From NCBI RefSeq assembly GCF_000745215.1, contig NZ_JQNK01000009.1:2294001-2358000 (forward strand): a stretch of DNA of 64,000 bases, read 5' to 3'. Positions within the stretch are counted from its first letter, which is position 1; every line of letters begins with the position of its first letter. The notes below the pieces were generated by a model that was not told where the DNA came from, made no database searches, and saw only the letters and a list, made by a program, of their open reading frames with translations. This document shows positions 1 through 7,765 of this stretch, in pieces. The stretch is from Methylosinus sp. PW1. GTDB lineage: Bacteria; Pseudomonadota; Alphaproteobacteria; Rhizobiales; Beijerinckiaceae. Made by a program: the position numbers and the translations under genes.

Positions 1-454
1 CGCGCGCGCGCAGCCGCAGCATCAAGGCGAGCGCCAATCCGCCGCCGGCCGAATCGCCGGCGAGCGCCAAAGGTCCGCGCGCCGCGAGGCGCTCATAGGC
101 GGCGCTCACATCGTCGAGCGCGGCGGGGAAGCGATGCTCGGGCGCCAGCCGATAGGCGGGGGTGAAGACATCGAATCCGGCCTTAGCGAAAAAGCGCGCG
201 GTCGAGCGATAGAGGCGCGGCGCGCCGGCCATATAGGCGCCGCCATGCAGATAGAGCAGCGTCGCCTTCGGCGCGCGCGCTCTGATCCATTCGCCGGGGA
301 TGTCCGGGTCGGCTTCGGCGGCGCCGGCGGGCGGCCAGGGAAAGCGCAGATTCAGCGCCTGAGCCGCGGCATCCGATCCGCCCTCGCCGCAGATGCGCGG
401 GCGCAGGAAGCGGCGCAGAAAGGCGCGCGAAAGATGCGCCGAAAGGCTCGCCAT
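1..454 (-). CDS. alpha/beta hydrolase, HSL-type esterase (3' end outside window)
   Basis: Read on the minus strand from an ATG at 454 and open to the window edge, so about 151 residues are visible and the C-terminal half is missing. The visible part has the two hallmarks of the hormone-sensitive-lipase family of esterases: an oxyanion-hole HGG motif (residues 70-72) and the nucleophile elbow GDSAGG with Ser135. The Asp and His of the triad would lie outside the window. No signal peptide is obvious, so it probably acts on short acyl esters in the cytoplasm. It begins 6 bp after the stop of the Sel1-repeat gene and is likely its operon partner. The substrate cannot be told from sequence. Confidence 0.85.
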   Translation of the reverse strand, partial: MASLSAHLSRAFLRRFLRPRICGEGGSDAAAQALNLRFPWPPAGAAEADPDIPGEWIRARAPKATLLYLHGGAYMAGAPRLYRSTARFFAKAGFDVFTPAYRLAPEHRFPAALDDVSAAYERLAARGPLALAGDSAGGGLALALMLRLRAR

Positions 455-460
455 GCCGGG

Positions 461-1363
461 CTATTTCGCGGCCGGCGCCGGCGCCGGCGGCGGGGCGGCG
501 GGCTTTTCGGCCGGAGGAATGGTCGTCTCCAGCAGCGCGTCGAGCTTCTCGTCCACGAGGCCGGCGGCCTTGGCGCGGCTGTTCCACAGCATGGCCTCGG
601 AATGATTCTTCTCGACGCCCAGCCCTTCGGCCAGCAGCCGCGCCAGGCGATTCTGCGCCACGATGTTGCCGGCGGCGGCCGCCTGCCGCAGCAGCTTCAC
701 CGCATGGGCGCGGTCGCGCGCGACGCCGGCGCCGTTGAACTCCATGATCGCGAATTCCACCATGGCCGCGGTATGGCCGGCCTCGGAGGCCTTGCGCAGC
801 CAATTGGCGGCCTCGGCCGGATCGGCGAGAACGCCGCGGCCGTTCTTGTAGAGCAGCGCCAGCGCATAAGCGGCGTCGGAATTGTCCAGCTCGGCGGCGC
901 GGCGGAAATAGGCCTGCGCCTTGGCGAAGTCCGGCTCCTTGCCGTCATTCTCGAGCCATAGTTCGCCCAATAGCTCCAGCGCCGCCGCATGTCTCTCCGC
1001 CTTCTCGAGATAGGTTTGGGCCAGCGCGCGGTCCTTGGGTATGTCGCGGCCGGTGAGCGCCGCCGCGCCGAAGAAATAGGCGGCGTCCTTGCCGCCGGCG
1101 TCGGCGGCGCGGCGGAACCATTGCATCGCCTTGGCGCGGTCGCGCGCGACGCCCTGCCCGTCGAGATAGAGCCGGCCGATCAGCGTGAGGGCGGCGGCGT
1201 CCCTGGGATTTGCGGCGAGGCGCTTTTCCGCTTCGCCCCTGGCGGCGATATAGTCCCCGCGTTGATAGGCGCCGAAGGCGAGATCGGCGGCCGGGGGCGC
1301 TGGCTCGGCCGCGAGGGCCGGGGCGGCGAGCAGGAGCAGGGCGAAAGCGAGGCGCTTGCTCAT
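461..1363 (-). CDS. Sel1-repeat (tetratricopeptide-like) periplasmic protein
   Basis: A 300-residue protein. The start at 1363 is preferred because it opens with a clear signal peptide (MSKRLAFALLLLAAPALA) and overlaps the thiE stop as ATGA. After the signal there are about six Sel1-type helical repeats, seen as recurring A-x-x-W-x-R-x-A-A-x-x-G and G-x-G-V-x-x-D patterns from about residue 45 to 265. They are followed by a low-complexity Pro/Ala/Lys tail. Sel1 repeats form solenoid scaffolds for protein-protein contacts, and in proteobacteria they are often exported and tied to envelope functions. Nothing catalytic is visible and the partner is unknown. It is co-transcribed with thiE upstream and an esterase downstream. 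Confidence 0.85.
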   Translation of the reverse strand: MSKRLAFALLLLAAPALAAEPAPPAADLAFGAYQRGDYIAARGEAEKRLAANPRDAAALTLIGRLYLDGQGVARDRAKAMQWFRRAADAGGKDAAYFFGAAALTGRDIPKDRALAQTYLEKAERHAAALELLGELWLENDGKEPDFAKAQAYFRRAAELDNSDAAYALALLYKNGRGVLADPAEAANWLRKASEAGHTAAMVEFAIMEFNGAGVARDRAHAVKLLRQAAAAGNIVAQNRLARLLAEGLGVEKNHSEAMLWNSRAKAAGLVDEKLDALLETTIPPAEKPAAPPPAPAPAAK

Positions 1364-2004
1364 TTCGCCGCCTCTCGGAGGAGCCGCGCCGCCTCGCGCA
1401 TGGCCTCGGCCGCGCCGCGGGGATCGTCCCACACTGCGGCGTCCAGGCTCACGAATTCCGCGCCTGCGGCGGAGAGCGGGCCGACCTCGGCGAGGCTATG
1501 CGCCAGCGCCACGCAAGGCGTGTTGAAAATCTCCGTCCACCAGGCGACGCGCTCGGCGGTCCATTGGAGAGAAGGCGGCGCGCCGTCCTCCCCTATATCG
1601 CCGAAGAGAAGATAATCGGCGCCCGCCTCGCCGGCGCGCATGGCCTCGTCGCGCGAGGCGAGAGCGCCGACGCCGACGATGAAATCGGGCGAGAGGCGTT
1701 TGATCGCCGCGGCGAGGCGCTTTTCGTCAAAGGGAAGATGCAGCCCATCGGCGCCGTAGCGCGAGACCAAATCCGGCTCGCCCTCGATGATGAGCGCGAC
1801 GCCTGCCGGCTGCGCTATGGCCGCGACCGCGCTTATCGCGCGCTCGGCCGCCGCAGGGGGCATGGTCTCGAGGCGCAGCAGCAGGCTCGCGACCTCGGCG
1901 GCCGCCAGCGCGGCGGAAAGGCGCAGGAGAAAGGGCTCGACCTCGGCGAGGCGGGGCGTCGCTAGATAGAGGCGGGCGAAATCTTCGGACTGATCTTGCG
2001 GCAT
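1360..2004 (-). CDS. thiE: thiamine-phosphate synthase family protein (ThiE/TenI-like)
   Basis: A 214-residue TIM-barrel protein of the thiamine monophosphate synthase family, which joins the pyrimidine (HMP-PP) and thiazole phosphate halves of thiamine. Family marks are the GADGLHLP segment (about residues 85-92) and a late GADYLLFGD phosphate-binding segment. The GPxxx signature after the latter is altered to GDIGEDG, so a TenI-like role or a divergent ThiE are both possible. It is the first gene of a three-gene minus-strand operon; its stop overlaps the start of the Sel1 gene (ATGA at 1360-1363). No TPP riboswitch was recognised upstream. Confidence 0.75.
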   Translation of the reverse strand: MPQDQSEDFARLYLATPRLAEVEPFLLRLSAALAAAEVASLLLRLETMPPAAAERAISAVAAIAQPAGVALIIEGEPDLVSRYGADGLHLPFDEKRLAAAIKRLSPDFIVGVGALASRDEAMRAGEAGADYLLFGDIGEDGAPPSLQWTAERVAWWTEIFNTPCVALAHSLAEVGPLSAAGAEFVSLDAAVWDDPRGAAEAMREAARLLREAAK

Positions 2005-2057
2005 CGCTTCTCTTTAAAGAGTCATTACGGCTCGGAGCGAACGGGAATCGATACGAC

Positions 2058-2118
2058 TTCCGGCTGAATGGTTCGGCGCGTTCCCCCTCTCCCCGCAATG
2101 CGGGGAGAAGGAAGGCGG
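2058..2118. repeat. short palindromic intergenic repeat, copy 1 (family B)
   Basis: About 61 bp built round a hairpin with arms ctccccgc and gcggggag, led by ttccggctgaatg and ended by aaggaaggcgg. A near copy lies at 30750-30811, and a third, interrupted copy at about 18593-18730. It lies in the thiE/kdpE gap (2005-2284) and looks like a REP-type element. Confidence 0.7.
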
Positions 2119-2284
2119 CATATCCCGCGCGAACCAATCGCCGCGCTCGAAAACACTCTAGAGCCGGGCGGCGGCCGACTCAAATCGGCGCGAATCGGCG
2201 CCGTTGTATGGCGCCGCGAAGCGGATTATGCGACTGGGGCGCAAGAATCGCATGAACGGCGAAACGCATGAGCGACGAGACGGC

Positions 2285-2971
2285 ATGAGCGGCCCGCGCA
2301 TATTGATCGTCGACGATGAGCCGCAAATGCTGCGCGTGCTGCGGCCGGCGCTCGCGGCGAGCGGCTATGAGACGCTGGAGGCCGCAACCGGACGCGAGGC
2401 GCTGAAGGCGATCGCCGCCAGCGCGCCGGACGCCGTGCTGCTCGATCTCGGCCTGCCGGACATGGACGGCAAGGAGGCGCTGCGGCAGGCGCGCGCCTTC
2501 TCGCAAGTGCCGATCCTCATTCTCTCGGCGCGCGACCGCGAGGCGGAGAAGATCGCCGCGCTCGACGCCGGCGCCGACGATTATGTGGAAAAGCCCTTCT
2601 CGATCGGCGAATTGCTGGCGCGGCTGCGCGCGGCGCTCCGCCATGGCGCGAGGACCGTGGCCGATGCCGCCGAGATAGAGAGCGGCGGGCTGCGCATCGA
2701 TCTCGCGCGGCGGCGGGTGACGAAGAATAGCGTCGCCGTGAAGCTGACGCCCAAGGAATATGAGCTATTGGCGACGCTCGCGCGTCACGCGGACCGGCTG
2801 CTGACGCATCGCCAGATTCTGACGGCCGTATGGGGTCCGGCGCATGGCGAGGACACGCAATATTTGCGCGTCTTCATCGGCCAGCTGCGCGCCAAGATCG
2901 AGGAGGACGCCGCCGCGCCGGCGATCCTTCTGACGGAGCCGGGGGTCGGCTATCGTTTCGTGAAGCTCTGA
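2285..2971 (+). CDS. kdpE: response regulator, OmpR/PhoB family, KdpE-like
   Basis: A 228-residue two-domain regulator. The N-terminal receiver starts ILIVDDE and has the phospho-acceptor Asp in VLLDLGLPDMDG, followed by the conserved Lys in DDYVEKPF. The C-terminal winged helix contains the TPKEYELL and GYRF signatures. The spacing and the sequences around LTPKEYELLATLARHADRL match KdpE, which activates the KdpFABC potassium pump. The start at 2285 gives the normal KdpE N-terminus; an in-frame ATG at 2252 is possible. No kdpD sensor or kdpFABC gene is in the window, so it is an orphan here, and the specific KdpE role is inferred only from sequence. Confidence 0.75.
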   Translation: MSGPRILIVDDEPQMLRVLRPALAASGYETLEAATGREALKAIAASAPDAVLLDLGLPDMDGKEALRQARAFSQVPILILSARDREAEKIAALDAGADDYVEKPFSIGELLARLRAALRHGARTVADAAEIESGGLRIDLARRRVTKNSVAVKLTPKEYELLATLARHADRLLTHRQILTAVWGPAHGEDTQYLRVFIGQLRAKIEEDAAAPAILLTEPGVGYRFVKL

Positions 2972-2975
2972 TCGT

Positions 2976-3239
2976 TCAGCGCGCCTTGCGGCAGACGATG
3001 CGGAGCGCCTGGCCCTTGGCGAGGCCGGTCTCGGACTCGACCGGAACGAAGCGGCAGCGGTCCTGCGCATGCTCGGCGACGGCGAAGGCGGCCGGCTCGG
3101 CGATGGGCGCGGCGCTGCGCGAGAGGAAGGCCTTGGCGCCGGCGAGGGCGATGGTCGCGCCCAGAATGACGAAAGCGATTTTGATCGCGGAGCCAGTCTC
3201 GACGGGGCGCGAGGCGAATTCGGAAACGGCGAAGGTCAT
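2976..3239 (-). CDS. small hypothetical membrane-anchored protein, paralogue 1
   Basis: An 87-residue protein that I cannot assign to a family. The start at 3239 is chosen because the N-terminus (MTFAVSEFASRP) then matches that of the next gene. It has one hydrophobic segment (about residues 20-40: FVILGATIALAGAKAFL), an Ala-rich linker, and a C-terminal region with two Cys that would sit in the periplasm and could form a disulfide (DRCRFVPV and RIVCRKAR). It is the tandem sister of the gene at 3354-3650, probably by duplication. The stop lies 5 bp from the stop of the convergent kdpE-like gene. Confidence 0.6.
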   Translation of the reverse strand: MTFAVSEFASRPVETGSAIKIAFVILGATIALAGAKAFLSRSAAPIAEPAAFAVAEHAQDRCRFVPVESETGLAKGQALRIVCRKAR

Positions 3240-3353
3240 TGTCTCATCCTCGGTTCGTGTCGTGCTCGGTTCGTGTCGTGGGCGGCGCGCGCCCTGCGCA
3301 TGAAGCGAGTCGTAAGGGGAGGCGTCCTCGGCGTTTGTGCGCGAGGGCACAGA

Positions 3354-3650
3354 TCAGTAGGCCTTGCGGCAGACCCAGCGCGTGACCTGGCCGCGCACGC
3401 CATAGCCTTCGTCGATCTCGACGACGACGGGACGGCAGACGCTCTGCGCGGCGTCGGCGGCGGCGAAGCTCGCCGGCTCGGCGATGGAGGCGACCGGCGC
3501 GGTCGGCGGCACGGGGGCGGCGACGCTCTGCGCCAGAAAGGCCTTGGCGCCGGCCAGCGCGACGGTCGCGCCGAGGATCACGAAAGCCATGCGCATGGCG
3601 GCGTCGGTGCGGATAGGGCGCGAAGCGAATTCGGTAACGGCGAAAGTCAT
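3354..3650 (-). CDS. small hypothetical membrane-anchored protein, paralogue 2
   Basis: A 98-residue protein of unknown function. Its layout equals that of its neighbour at 2976-3239: the start MTFAVTEFASRP, a single membrane segment (FVILGATVALAGAKAFLAQ), an Ala/Pro linker, and a tail with two Cys (SVCRPVVVE and RWVCRKAY). The shared ends of the two proteins show a local gene duplication; the linker here is longer by about ten residues. The gap of 114 bp between them carries gttcgtgtcgtg twice in a row. A small inner-membrane protein with a periplasmic disulfide is the most that can be said. Confidence 0.6.
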   Translation of the reverse strand: MTFAVTEFASRPIRTDAAMRMAFVILGATVALAGAKAFLAQSVAAPVPPTAPVASIAEPASFAAADAAQSVCRPVVVEIDEGYGVRGQVTRWVCRKAY

Positions 3651-3787
3651 TGTATTCTCTCCACCAGCGCGTCGTCGGCGTCATGTCCGGCGAACGATGC
3701 TGTTTTAGGAGAGCTGCGCCCGCGTGTTTGTGCTTAGGCGCACATGGGATGAGAGGTTGGAGCGGCGAAGGCTTCTCCATCTCCCGG

Positions 3788-4033
3788 CTATCGGATTCAC
3801 ACATTGCGCGACGCTGCGGCCGTCATGGCCGGGCTTGTCCTGGCCATCCACGCCAAGCAGCTGAGAAACTGAAGGAAAGCGCCCGCTATCGACGGATTTC
3901 ATCCCACGTCGGGCGCCGCCGGGGCTTCGGGGCGCGCCAAGCTTCTAAAGACGCCTCGGCGTGTTGGCGTGGATGGCCGGGACAAGCCCGGCCAGGACGC
4001 CGCGGGGGCGCGGAGGATGTGCGCATTCGATAG
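3788..4033. repeat. MITE-like element with terminal inverted repeats (family A, full copy 1)
   Basis: 246 bp with imperfect terminal inverted repeats: the left end begins ctatcggattcacacat, and the right end read backwards begins ctatcgaatgcgcacat. Inside lies a long inverted repeat of ggccgggcttgtcctggcc and ggccgggacaagcccggcc with a shared atccacgccaa arm, able to fold into one long hairpin. No transposase or other ORF is supported. A second long copy lies at 44105-44331 and a 98-bp short form at 18612-18709. It sits downstream of the degP duplication, and its right end is included in that duplication. Confidence 0.75.
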
Positions 4034-4993
4034 CTGCTGCGCGGTAGAGGGCGCCGCTCACCCGCCCACCACCGTCGTTATCACCTGTCCCTCGCGGGCC
4101 AGCGTGATCTTCCAATAATAATGGCGGTTGATCGTCGCCCGCTCGAGGTCGCGGGTGGTGGCGATCTTCTCGTCATTGACGACGAGGATCACGTCGCCCT
4201 TCTGCAGATTGAGCTGCGCGGCGACCGATTGCGGGTCGATCTCCGCGACGACGACGCCATTGATTGCGCCCTGCACGGAGAATTCCTCCAGCACGGCGGG
4301 GGAGATGTTGACGACCGTCGCGCCGGCAAAGGGCGAGGGGCCTTTCACCTTCACCGCATCGCGCGCCGGGACTTCGGGCGCGGCGGAGAGCTTCAGAGGC
4401 ACGGCGATGGTCTTGCCTCCGCGCAGCACGCCCAGCGTCGCCTGTCCGCCGAGCGGCTTGGTGGCGAGGCGATAGCCGAGCGCCTCTGGATCGTCGGCCG
4501 ATGGAGGATGTGCGCATTCGATAGCTGTTGCGCGGTAGAGGGCGCCGCTCACCCGCCCACCACCGTCGTTATCACCTGTCCCTCGCGGGCCAGCGTGATC
4601 TTCCAATAATAATGGCGGTTGATCGTCGCCCGCTCGAGGTCGCGGGTGGTGGCGATCTTCTCGTCATTGACGACGAGGATCACGTCGCCCTTCTGCAGAT
4701 TGAGCTGCGCGGCGACCGATTGCGGGTCGATCTCCGCGACGACGACGCCATTGATTGCGCCCTGCACGGAGAATTCCTCCAGCACGGCGGGAGAGATATT
4801 GACGACCGTCGCGCCGGCGAAGGGCGAGGGGCCTTTCACCTTCACCGCATCGCGCGCCGGGACTTCGGGCGCGGCTGAGAGCTTCAGAGGCACGGCGATG
4901 GTCTTGCCGCCGCGCAGCACGCCCAGCGTCGCCTGTCCGCCGAGCGGCTTGGTGGCGAGGCGATAGCCGAGCGCCTCTGGATCGTCGGCCGAT
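4012..4993. repeat. 491-bp tandem direct duplication
   Basis: Copy 1 is 4012-4502 and copy 2 is 4503-4993, an exact offset of 491 bp. I count six mismatches by eye (about 1.2 %). The unit spans the right end of the family A element, the degP stop codon and the last part of the degP coding region, ending inside the first PDZ domain. The intact gene runs through copy 2; copy 1 is a detached gene tail. The event is therefore younger than the arrival of the MITE-like element. Confidence 0.9.
4058..4502 (-). pseudogene. detached 3' fragment of degP from tandem duplication
   Basis: This is the second copy of the last part of the protease gene at 4549-5982. It encodes about 148 residues (from SADDPEALGYRL to TTVVGG), identical at the protein level to the C-terminus of the intact protease apart from the fused start. 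An open frame exists from an ATG at 4606, but its first 34 codons read through the degP 3' end and spacer in another frame, so the product would be a chimeric PDZ2 fragment without a catalytic domain. I treat it as a by-product of the 491-bp duplication, though a soluble PDZ peptide could be made if it is translated. Confidence 0.8.
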
Positions 4994-5982
4994 TGGCCGT
5001 CCACGGCGACGATGACGTCGCCGCGCTTCAGCCCAGCGTCGAGCGCCGGGCCTTTGGGGTAGAGATCGGCGACCAGCGCGCCGGCGGGGCGCTCGAGGCC
5101 GAGGCTGTCGGAAATCTCCTTGGAGAGATTTTGCAGCGTCGCGCCGAGCCACGGGCGTTTCACCTGCTTGCCGCCGCCCTTGGCCGCCGCCACGACGATC
5201 TTGACCATATTGACGGGAATCGCGAAGCCGATGCCGACGGAGCCGCCCGATTTGGAGAAGATCGCCGAATTTATGCCGATGACGCGTCCGGCCATGTCGA
5301 CGAGCGGGCCGCCGGAATTGCCGGGATTGATGGAGGCGTCGGTCTGGATGAAGAAGCCGTAATCGGAAATGCCGACCTGCGTGCGCGCCAGCGCCGAGAC
5401 GATGCCCTGCGTCACCGTCTGCCCGACGCCGAAAGGATTGCCGATGGCGAGCACGAGATCGCCGACCTCGAGCGCGTCCGAATCGCCGAGCTCCATGGTG
5501 GGATAGGTAGCGGCCTCGGTCAGCTTCAGCACGGCGAGATCGGTGCGCGGATCGCGCAGCAGGATTTTCGCCGCTATCTCGCGCTTGTCGGAGAGCGAGA
5601 CCTTCACATCGGTCATGCCCTCGATGACGTGATTATTGGTGACGACGAGGCCGGAGGCGTCGACGATGACACCGGATCCGAGCGATTGCGCCGTCGGCCC
5701 GCGCTGGCCGCCCCCGCCGCCGCCCTCGCCGAAGAAGCGGCGGAAAATCGGATCGTCGAAGAAGGGATTGGCCGGCCGCTGCTCGATGCGCGTCGCGAAG
5801 ACATTGACGACGGCAGGCGTCGCCCGTTTCACGATGGGCGCGAAGGACAAGATCACATCGGCGCGCGACTGCGGCAGGGCGCGCTCCTGCTGGGGCGCGA
5901 GCAGCGTCTCCGCCAGCGCCGCCGGCGCGGCGAGCGTGAGCAGAGCGAGAGCCGCAATGAATTGGCGCCGAAGAAAAATCAT
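4549..5982 (-). CDS. degP: periplasmic serine endoprotease, DegP/DegQ (HtrA) family
   Basis: A 477-residue HtrA-type protease that degrades or holds misfolded envelope proteins in the periplasm. It has a signal peptide (about residues 1-24), a Gly-rich linker after a short LA-loop region (residues 85-93), and a trypsin-like domain with triad His118 (TNNHV), Asp148 (RTDLA) and Ser223 in NPGNSGGPL. Two PDZ domains follow (about 285-370 and 385-475). The length is normal for the Do family. It is preceded by about 100 bp and may be read from its own promoter or from the upstream ribosomal operon. The 3' end has been tandemly duplicated without damage to this copy. Confidence 0.95.
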   Translation of the reverse strand: MIFLRRQFIAALALLTLAAPAALAETLLAPQQERALPQSRADVILSFAPIVKRATPAVVNVFATRIEQRPANPFFDDPIFRRFFGEGGGGGGQRGPTAQSLGSGVIVDASGLVVTNNHVIEGMTDVKVSLSDKREIAAKILLRDPRTDLAVLKLTEAATYPTMELGDSDALEVGDLVLAIGNPFGVGQTVTQGIVSALARTQVGISDYGFFIQTDASINPGNSGGPLVDMAGRVIGINSAIFSKSGGSVGIGFAIPVNMVKIVVAAAKGGGKQVKRPWLGATLQNLSKEISDSLGLERPAGALVADLYPKGPALDAGLKRGDVIVAVDGQSADDPEALGYRLATKPLGGQATLGVLRGGKTIAVPLKLSAAPEVPARDAVKVKGPSPFAGATVVNISPAVLEEFSVQGAINGVVVAEIDPQSVAAQLNLQKGDVILVVNDEKIATTRDLERATINRHYYWKITLAREGQVITTVVGG

Positions 5983-6087
5983 CGATCGTCCTCTCGGGGT
6001 GCGATTCGTGGAGCGAGATTCGGTCCCGCATATTAGCCCGAAAAGCGTCAGACTCGTGGAATTCGCATGAGCGCGTAGGGGCGGGGC

Positions 6088-6765
6088 TCAGTTGATGGCG
6101 CGCGCGAGATAAATCGTGTGGCGGGGATCGCCCTCGGCGCCGCGCGCGGCGATCTCCTCGGCGCGGAAGGAGAAGCGCGTCTCCTCGAGGCGCTGCTCGA
6201 AGCCGGGCGAGGGATCGGCGGACCAGACGGCGAGCACGCCCGCAGGGGCGAGGGCGCGGCGCATCTTGCGCAGGCCGCGCGCGGAGAAGAGCGCGGAATT
6301 AATGTCGCAGAGCACCGCCTCCGGGCCATTGTCTATGTCGAGGAGGATGGCGTCATAGGCGCCGGCTTCCGCCTCCATCAGCGCGGCGACGTCGCCCTCC
6401 CGCGCTTCCACGCGGGCGTCCTCGAGCGGGCGGCCGGCCAGCGGCGCGAGGAGGCCGCGATTCCAGGCGATGATCTCGGGGAGCAGCTCGGCGACGATGA
6501 TCCGCGCGTCTTGCGGGGCGGCGTCGAGCGCGGCGCGCAGGGTGAAGCCCATGCCGAGTCCGCCGACCAGAATGCGCGGCGCGGCGGCGCTGATCTCGGC
6601 GAGGGCGAGCCGGGCCAGAGCCTCCTCCGAGCGATGGGCGCGGTTGGACATGAGGTCATAGCCGTTGCAGCGAATTTCATAGACGCCGCCGCGTTGGCGC
6701 AGCAGCAGCTCGTCGCCCGCGGCGGTGCGGGCGCGGGAGAGCTCTTCCCAGGGTTCGAGAATCAA
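6088..6765 (-). CDS. spermidine synthase-like Rossmann-fold protein
   Basis: A 225-residue protein with the nucleotide-binding core of spermidine synthases and related methyltransferases: ILVGGLGMGF (the glycine-rich loop), IIVAELLPEIIAWN (acidic residue at the end of beta 2), and YDAILLDIDNGP. It lacks the N-terminal beta-barrel domain of true SpeE, so a polyamine synthase role is not shown. It may bind decarboxylated SAM or SAM. The start codon appears to be TTG at 6765, because translation would then couple to the upstream DUF4260 gene (the TGA stop at 6762-6764 overlaps it); no ATG fits as well. It is the last gene of the run that begins with rpsM. Confidence 0.7.
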   Translation of the reverse strand: MILEPWEELSRARTAAGDELLLRQRGGVYEIRCNGYDLMSNRAHRSEEALARLALAEISAAAPRILVGGLGMGFTLRAALDAAPQDARIIVAELLPEIIAWNRGLLAPLAGRPLEDARVEAREGDVAALMEAEAGAYDAILLDIDNGPEAVLCDINSALFSARGLRKMRRALAPAGVLAVWSADPSPGFEQRLEETRFSFRAEEIAARGAEGDPRHTIYLARAIN

Positions 6766-7169
6766 GCTTCCGGGTCCGGCGGGCGGCCGACGCGGTCGAG
6801 ATGGGTGTCGCCGAAGGCGGTTCCATATTTCAGGCCGAAGCCGAGCATTCGGTCGAAGCCGATATGCGCGAGGTGAATCAGCGCGATCGAGATCATCAAT
6901 CCCTGGCCGAGAGAGACGCCGGCGCCGAGCACGGCGAAGGGGATGATGGTCGTGTGCGCGGTATTATAGGCGATGGCGCCGATGCGGGGGCCGGCGAGAT
7001 AGAAAGCCATCGACAGATCGGGGAAGAGGAACAGCCAAGCCAGCAGGCGCCAATCGGCCCCGAGGCCGAAATAAGCGAAAAGGGCGGCCGCCATCAGCGC
7101 CGCCCCTTCTAATCTCAACAGAATTTTCGGCCAGCCGAGAACGCTTCCGCTCGCGGGGCCGGAGAGCAT
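6762..7169 (-). CDS. DUF4260 family small membrane protein
   Basis: A 135-residue protein with four predicted membrane segments (about residues 10-30, 38-58, 65-85, 88-108). It matches my memory of the DUF4260 family through the segments LFPDLSMAFYLAGPRIGA, YNTAHTT and HIGFDRMLGFGLKY, which are the conserved heart of that family. Function is unknown for the whole family. It starts 5 bp after the rplQ stop and overlaps the following gene, so it is likely to be transcribed with the ribosomal alpha operon. Confidence 0.8.
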   Translation of the reverse strand: MLSGPASGSVLGWPKILLRLEGAALMAAALFAYFGLGADWRLLAWLFLFPDLSMAFYLAGPRIGAIAYNTAHTTIIPFAVLGAGVSLGQGLMISIALIHLAHIGFDRMLGFGLKYGTAFGDTHLDRVGRPPDPEA

Positions 7170-7174
7170 CGGCG

Positions 7175-7591
7175 TTACGCCGCCTCTTCCGTCGCCGTCT
7201 GGACGGGGCCGGAATCCTGGCCCTTGGCGTCCACGTCGCGGTCGACGAACTCGATCACGGCGAGCGGGGCGTTGTCGCCATAGCGGAAGCCCGCCTTCAG
7301 CACGCGCGTGTAGCCGCCATTGCGCTCCTTGTAGCGCGGGCCGAGCACGTCGAAGAGTTTTCTGACCAGATCGACGTCGCGCAGGCGGGAGATAGCCTGA
7401 CGGCGGGCGTGGAGGTCGCCGCGCTTGCCGAGCGTCACCAGCTTCTCGACGATGGGGCGAAGATCCTTGGCCTTGGGCAGAGTCGTGACGATCTGCTCAT
7501 GCTTGATGAGCGCCTGGGCGAGATTGACGAACATCGCCTGACGATGCTCGTGGGTGCGGCCGAAGCGGCGCTTCTTGTTACGATGATACAT
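7175..7591 (-). CDS. rplQ: 50S ribosomal protein L17
   Basis: A 138-residue protein with the classical L17 start ([20 protein letters not shown]), the [17 protein letters not shown] segment and the [17 protein letters not shown] core. The length is usual for alphaproteobacteria, with a short acidic tail. It is the last ribosomal gene of the alpha operon and is separated from rpoA by a 174-bp spacer full of hairpins, which may serve to tune L17 levels or cap the rpoA transcript. The DUF4260 gene follows at once. Confidence 0.98.
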   Translation of the reverse strand: MYHRNKKRRFGRTHEHRQAMFVNLAQALIKHEQIVTTLPKAKDLRPIVEKLVTLGKRGDLHARRQAISRLRDVDLVRKLFDVLGPRYKERNGGYTRVLKAGFRYGDNAPLAVIEFVDRDVDAKGQDSGPVQTATEEAA

Positions 7592-7644
7592 TGTGGCGTC
7601 TCCGTTATTTTAGCGGCCGCCGTGCCAAGGAACGGCCGTTCCAT

Positions 7645-7763
7645 TATTCCCTCTCCCGCTTTGCGGGAGAGGGTGGCCCCGCGAAGCGGGGTCGGGTGAG
7701 GACCCTCATCCGTCGCGCATTCGCGCGGCGCCTTCTCCCGCACGCGGGAGAAGGGAGAGGGCG
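7645..7763. repeat. hairpin-rich intergenic repeat between rpoA and rplQ
   Basis: The spacer holds stacked palindromes: ccctctcccgc/gcgggagaggg, ccccgc/gcgggg, and ccttctcccgc/gcgggagaagg. These are the common REP-like hairpins also seen at 11299-11416 and 49138-49250. Transcription from rpoA to rplQ must cross them. No T tract follows any hairpin, so they are not typical intrinsic terminators. Confidence 0.6.
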
Positions 7764-7765
7764 GA

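Noticed and set aside
2005..2284. TPP riboswitch upstream of thiE
   Set aside because: The expected conserved CUGAGA-type core was not found; the gap holds a short palindromic repeat instead.
3788..4033. Protein-coding ORFs in the MITE-like element (for example around 3650-4033)
   Set aside because: The frames are made of palindromic repeat sequence, differ between copies and carry no domain.
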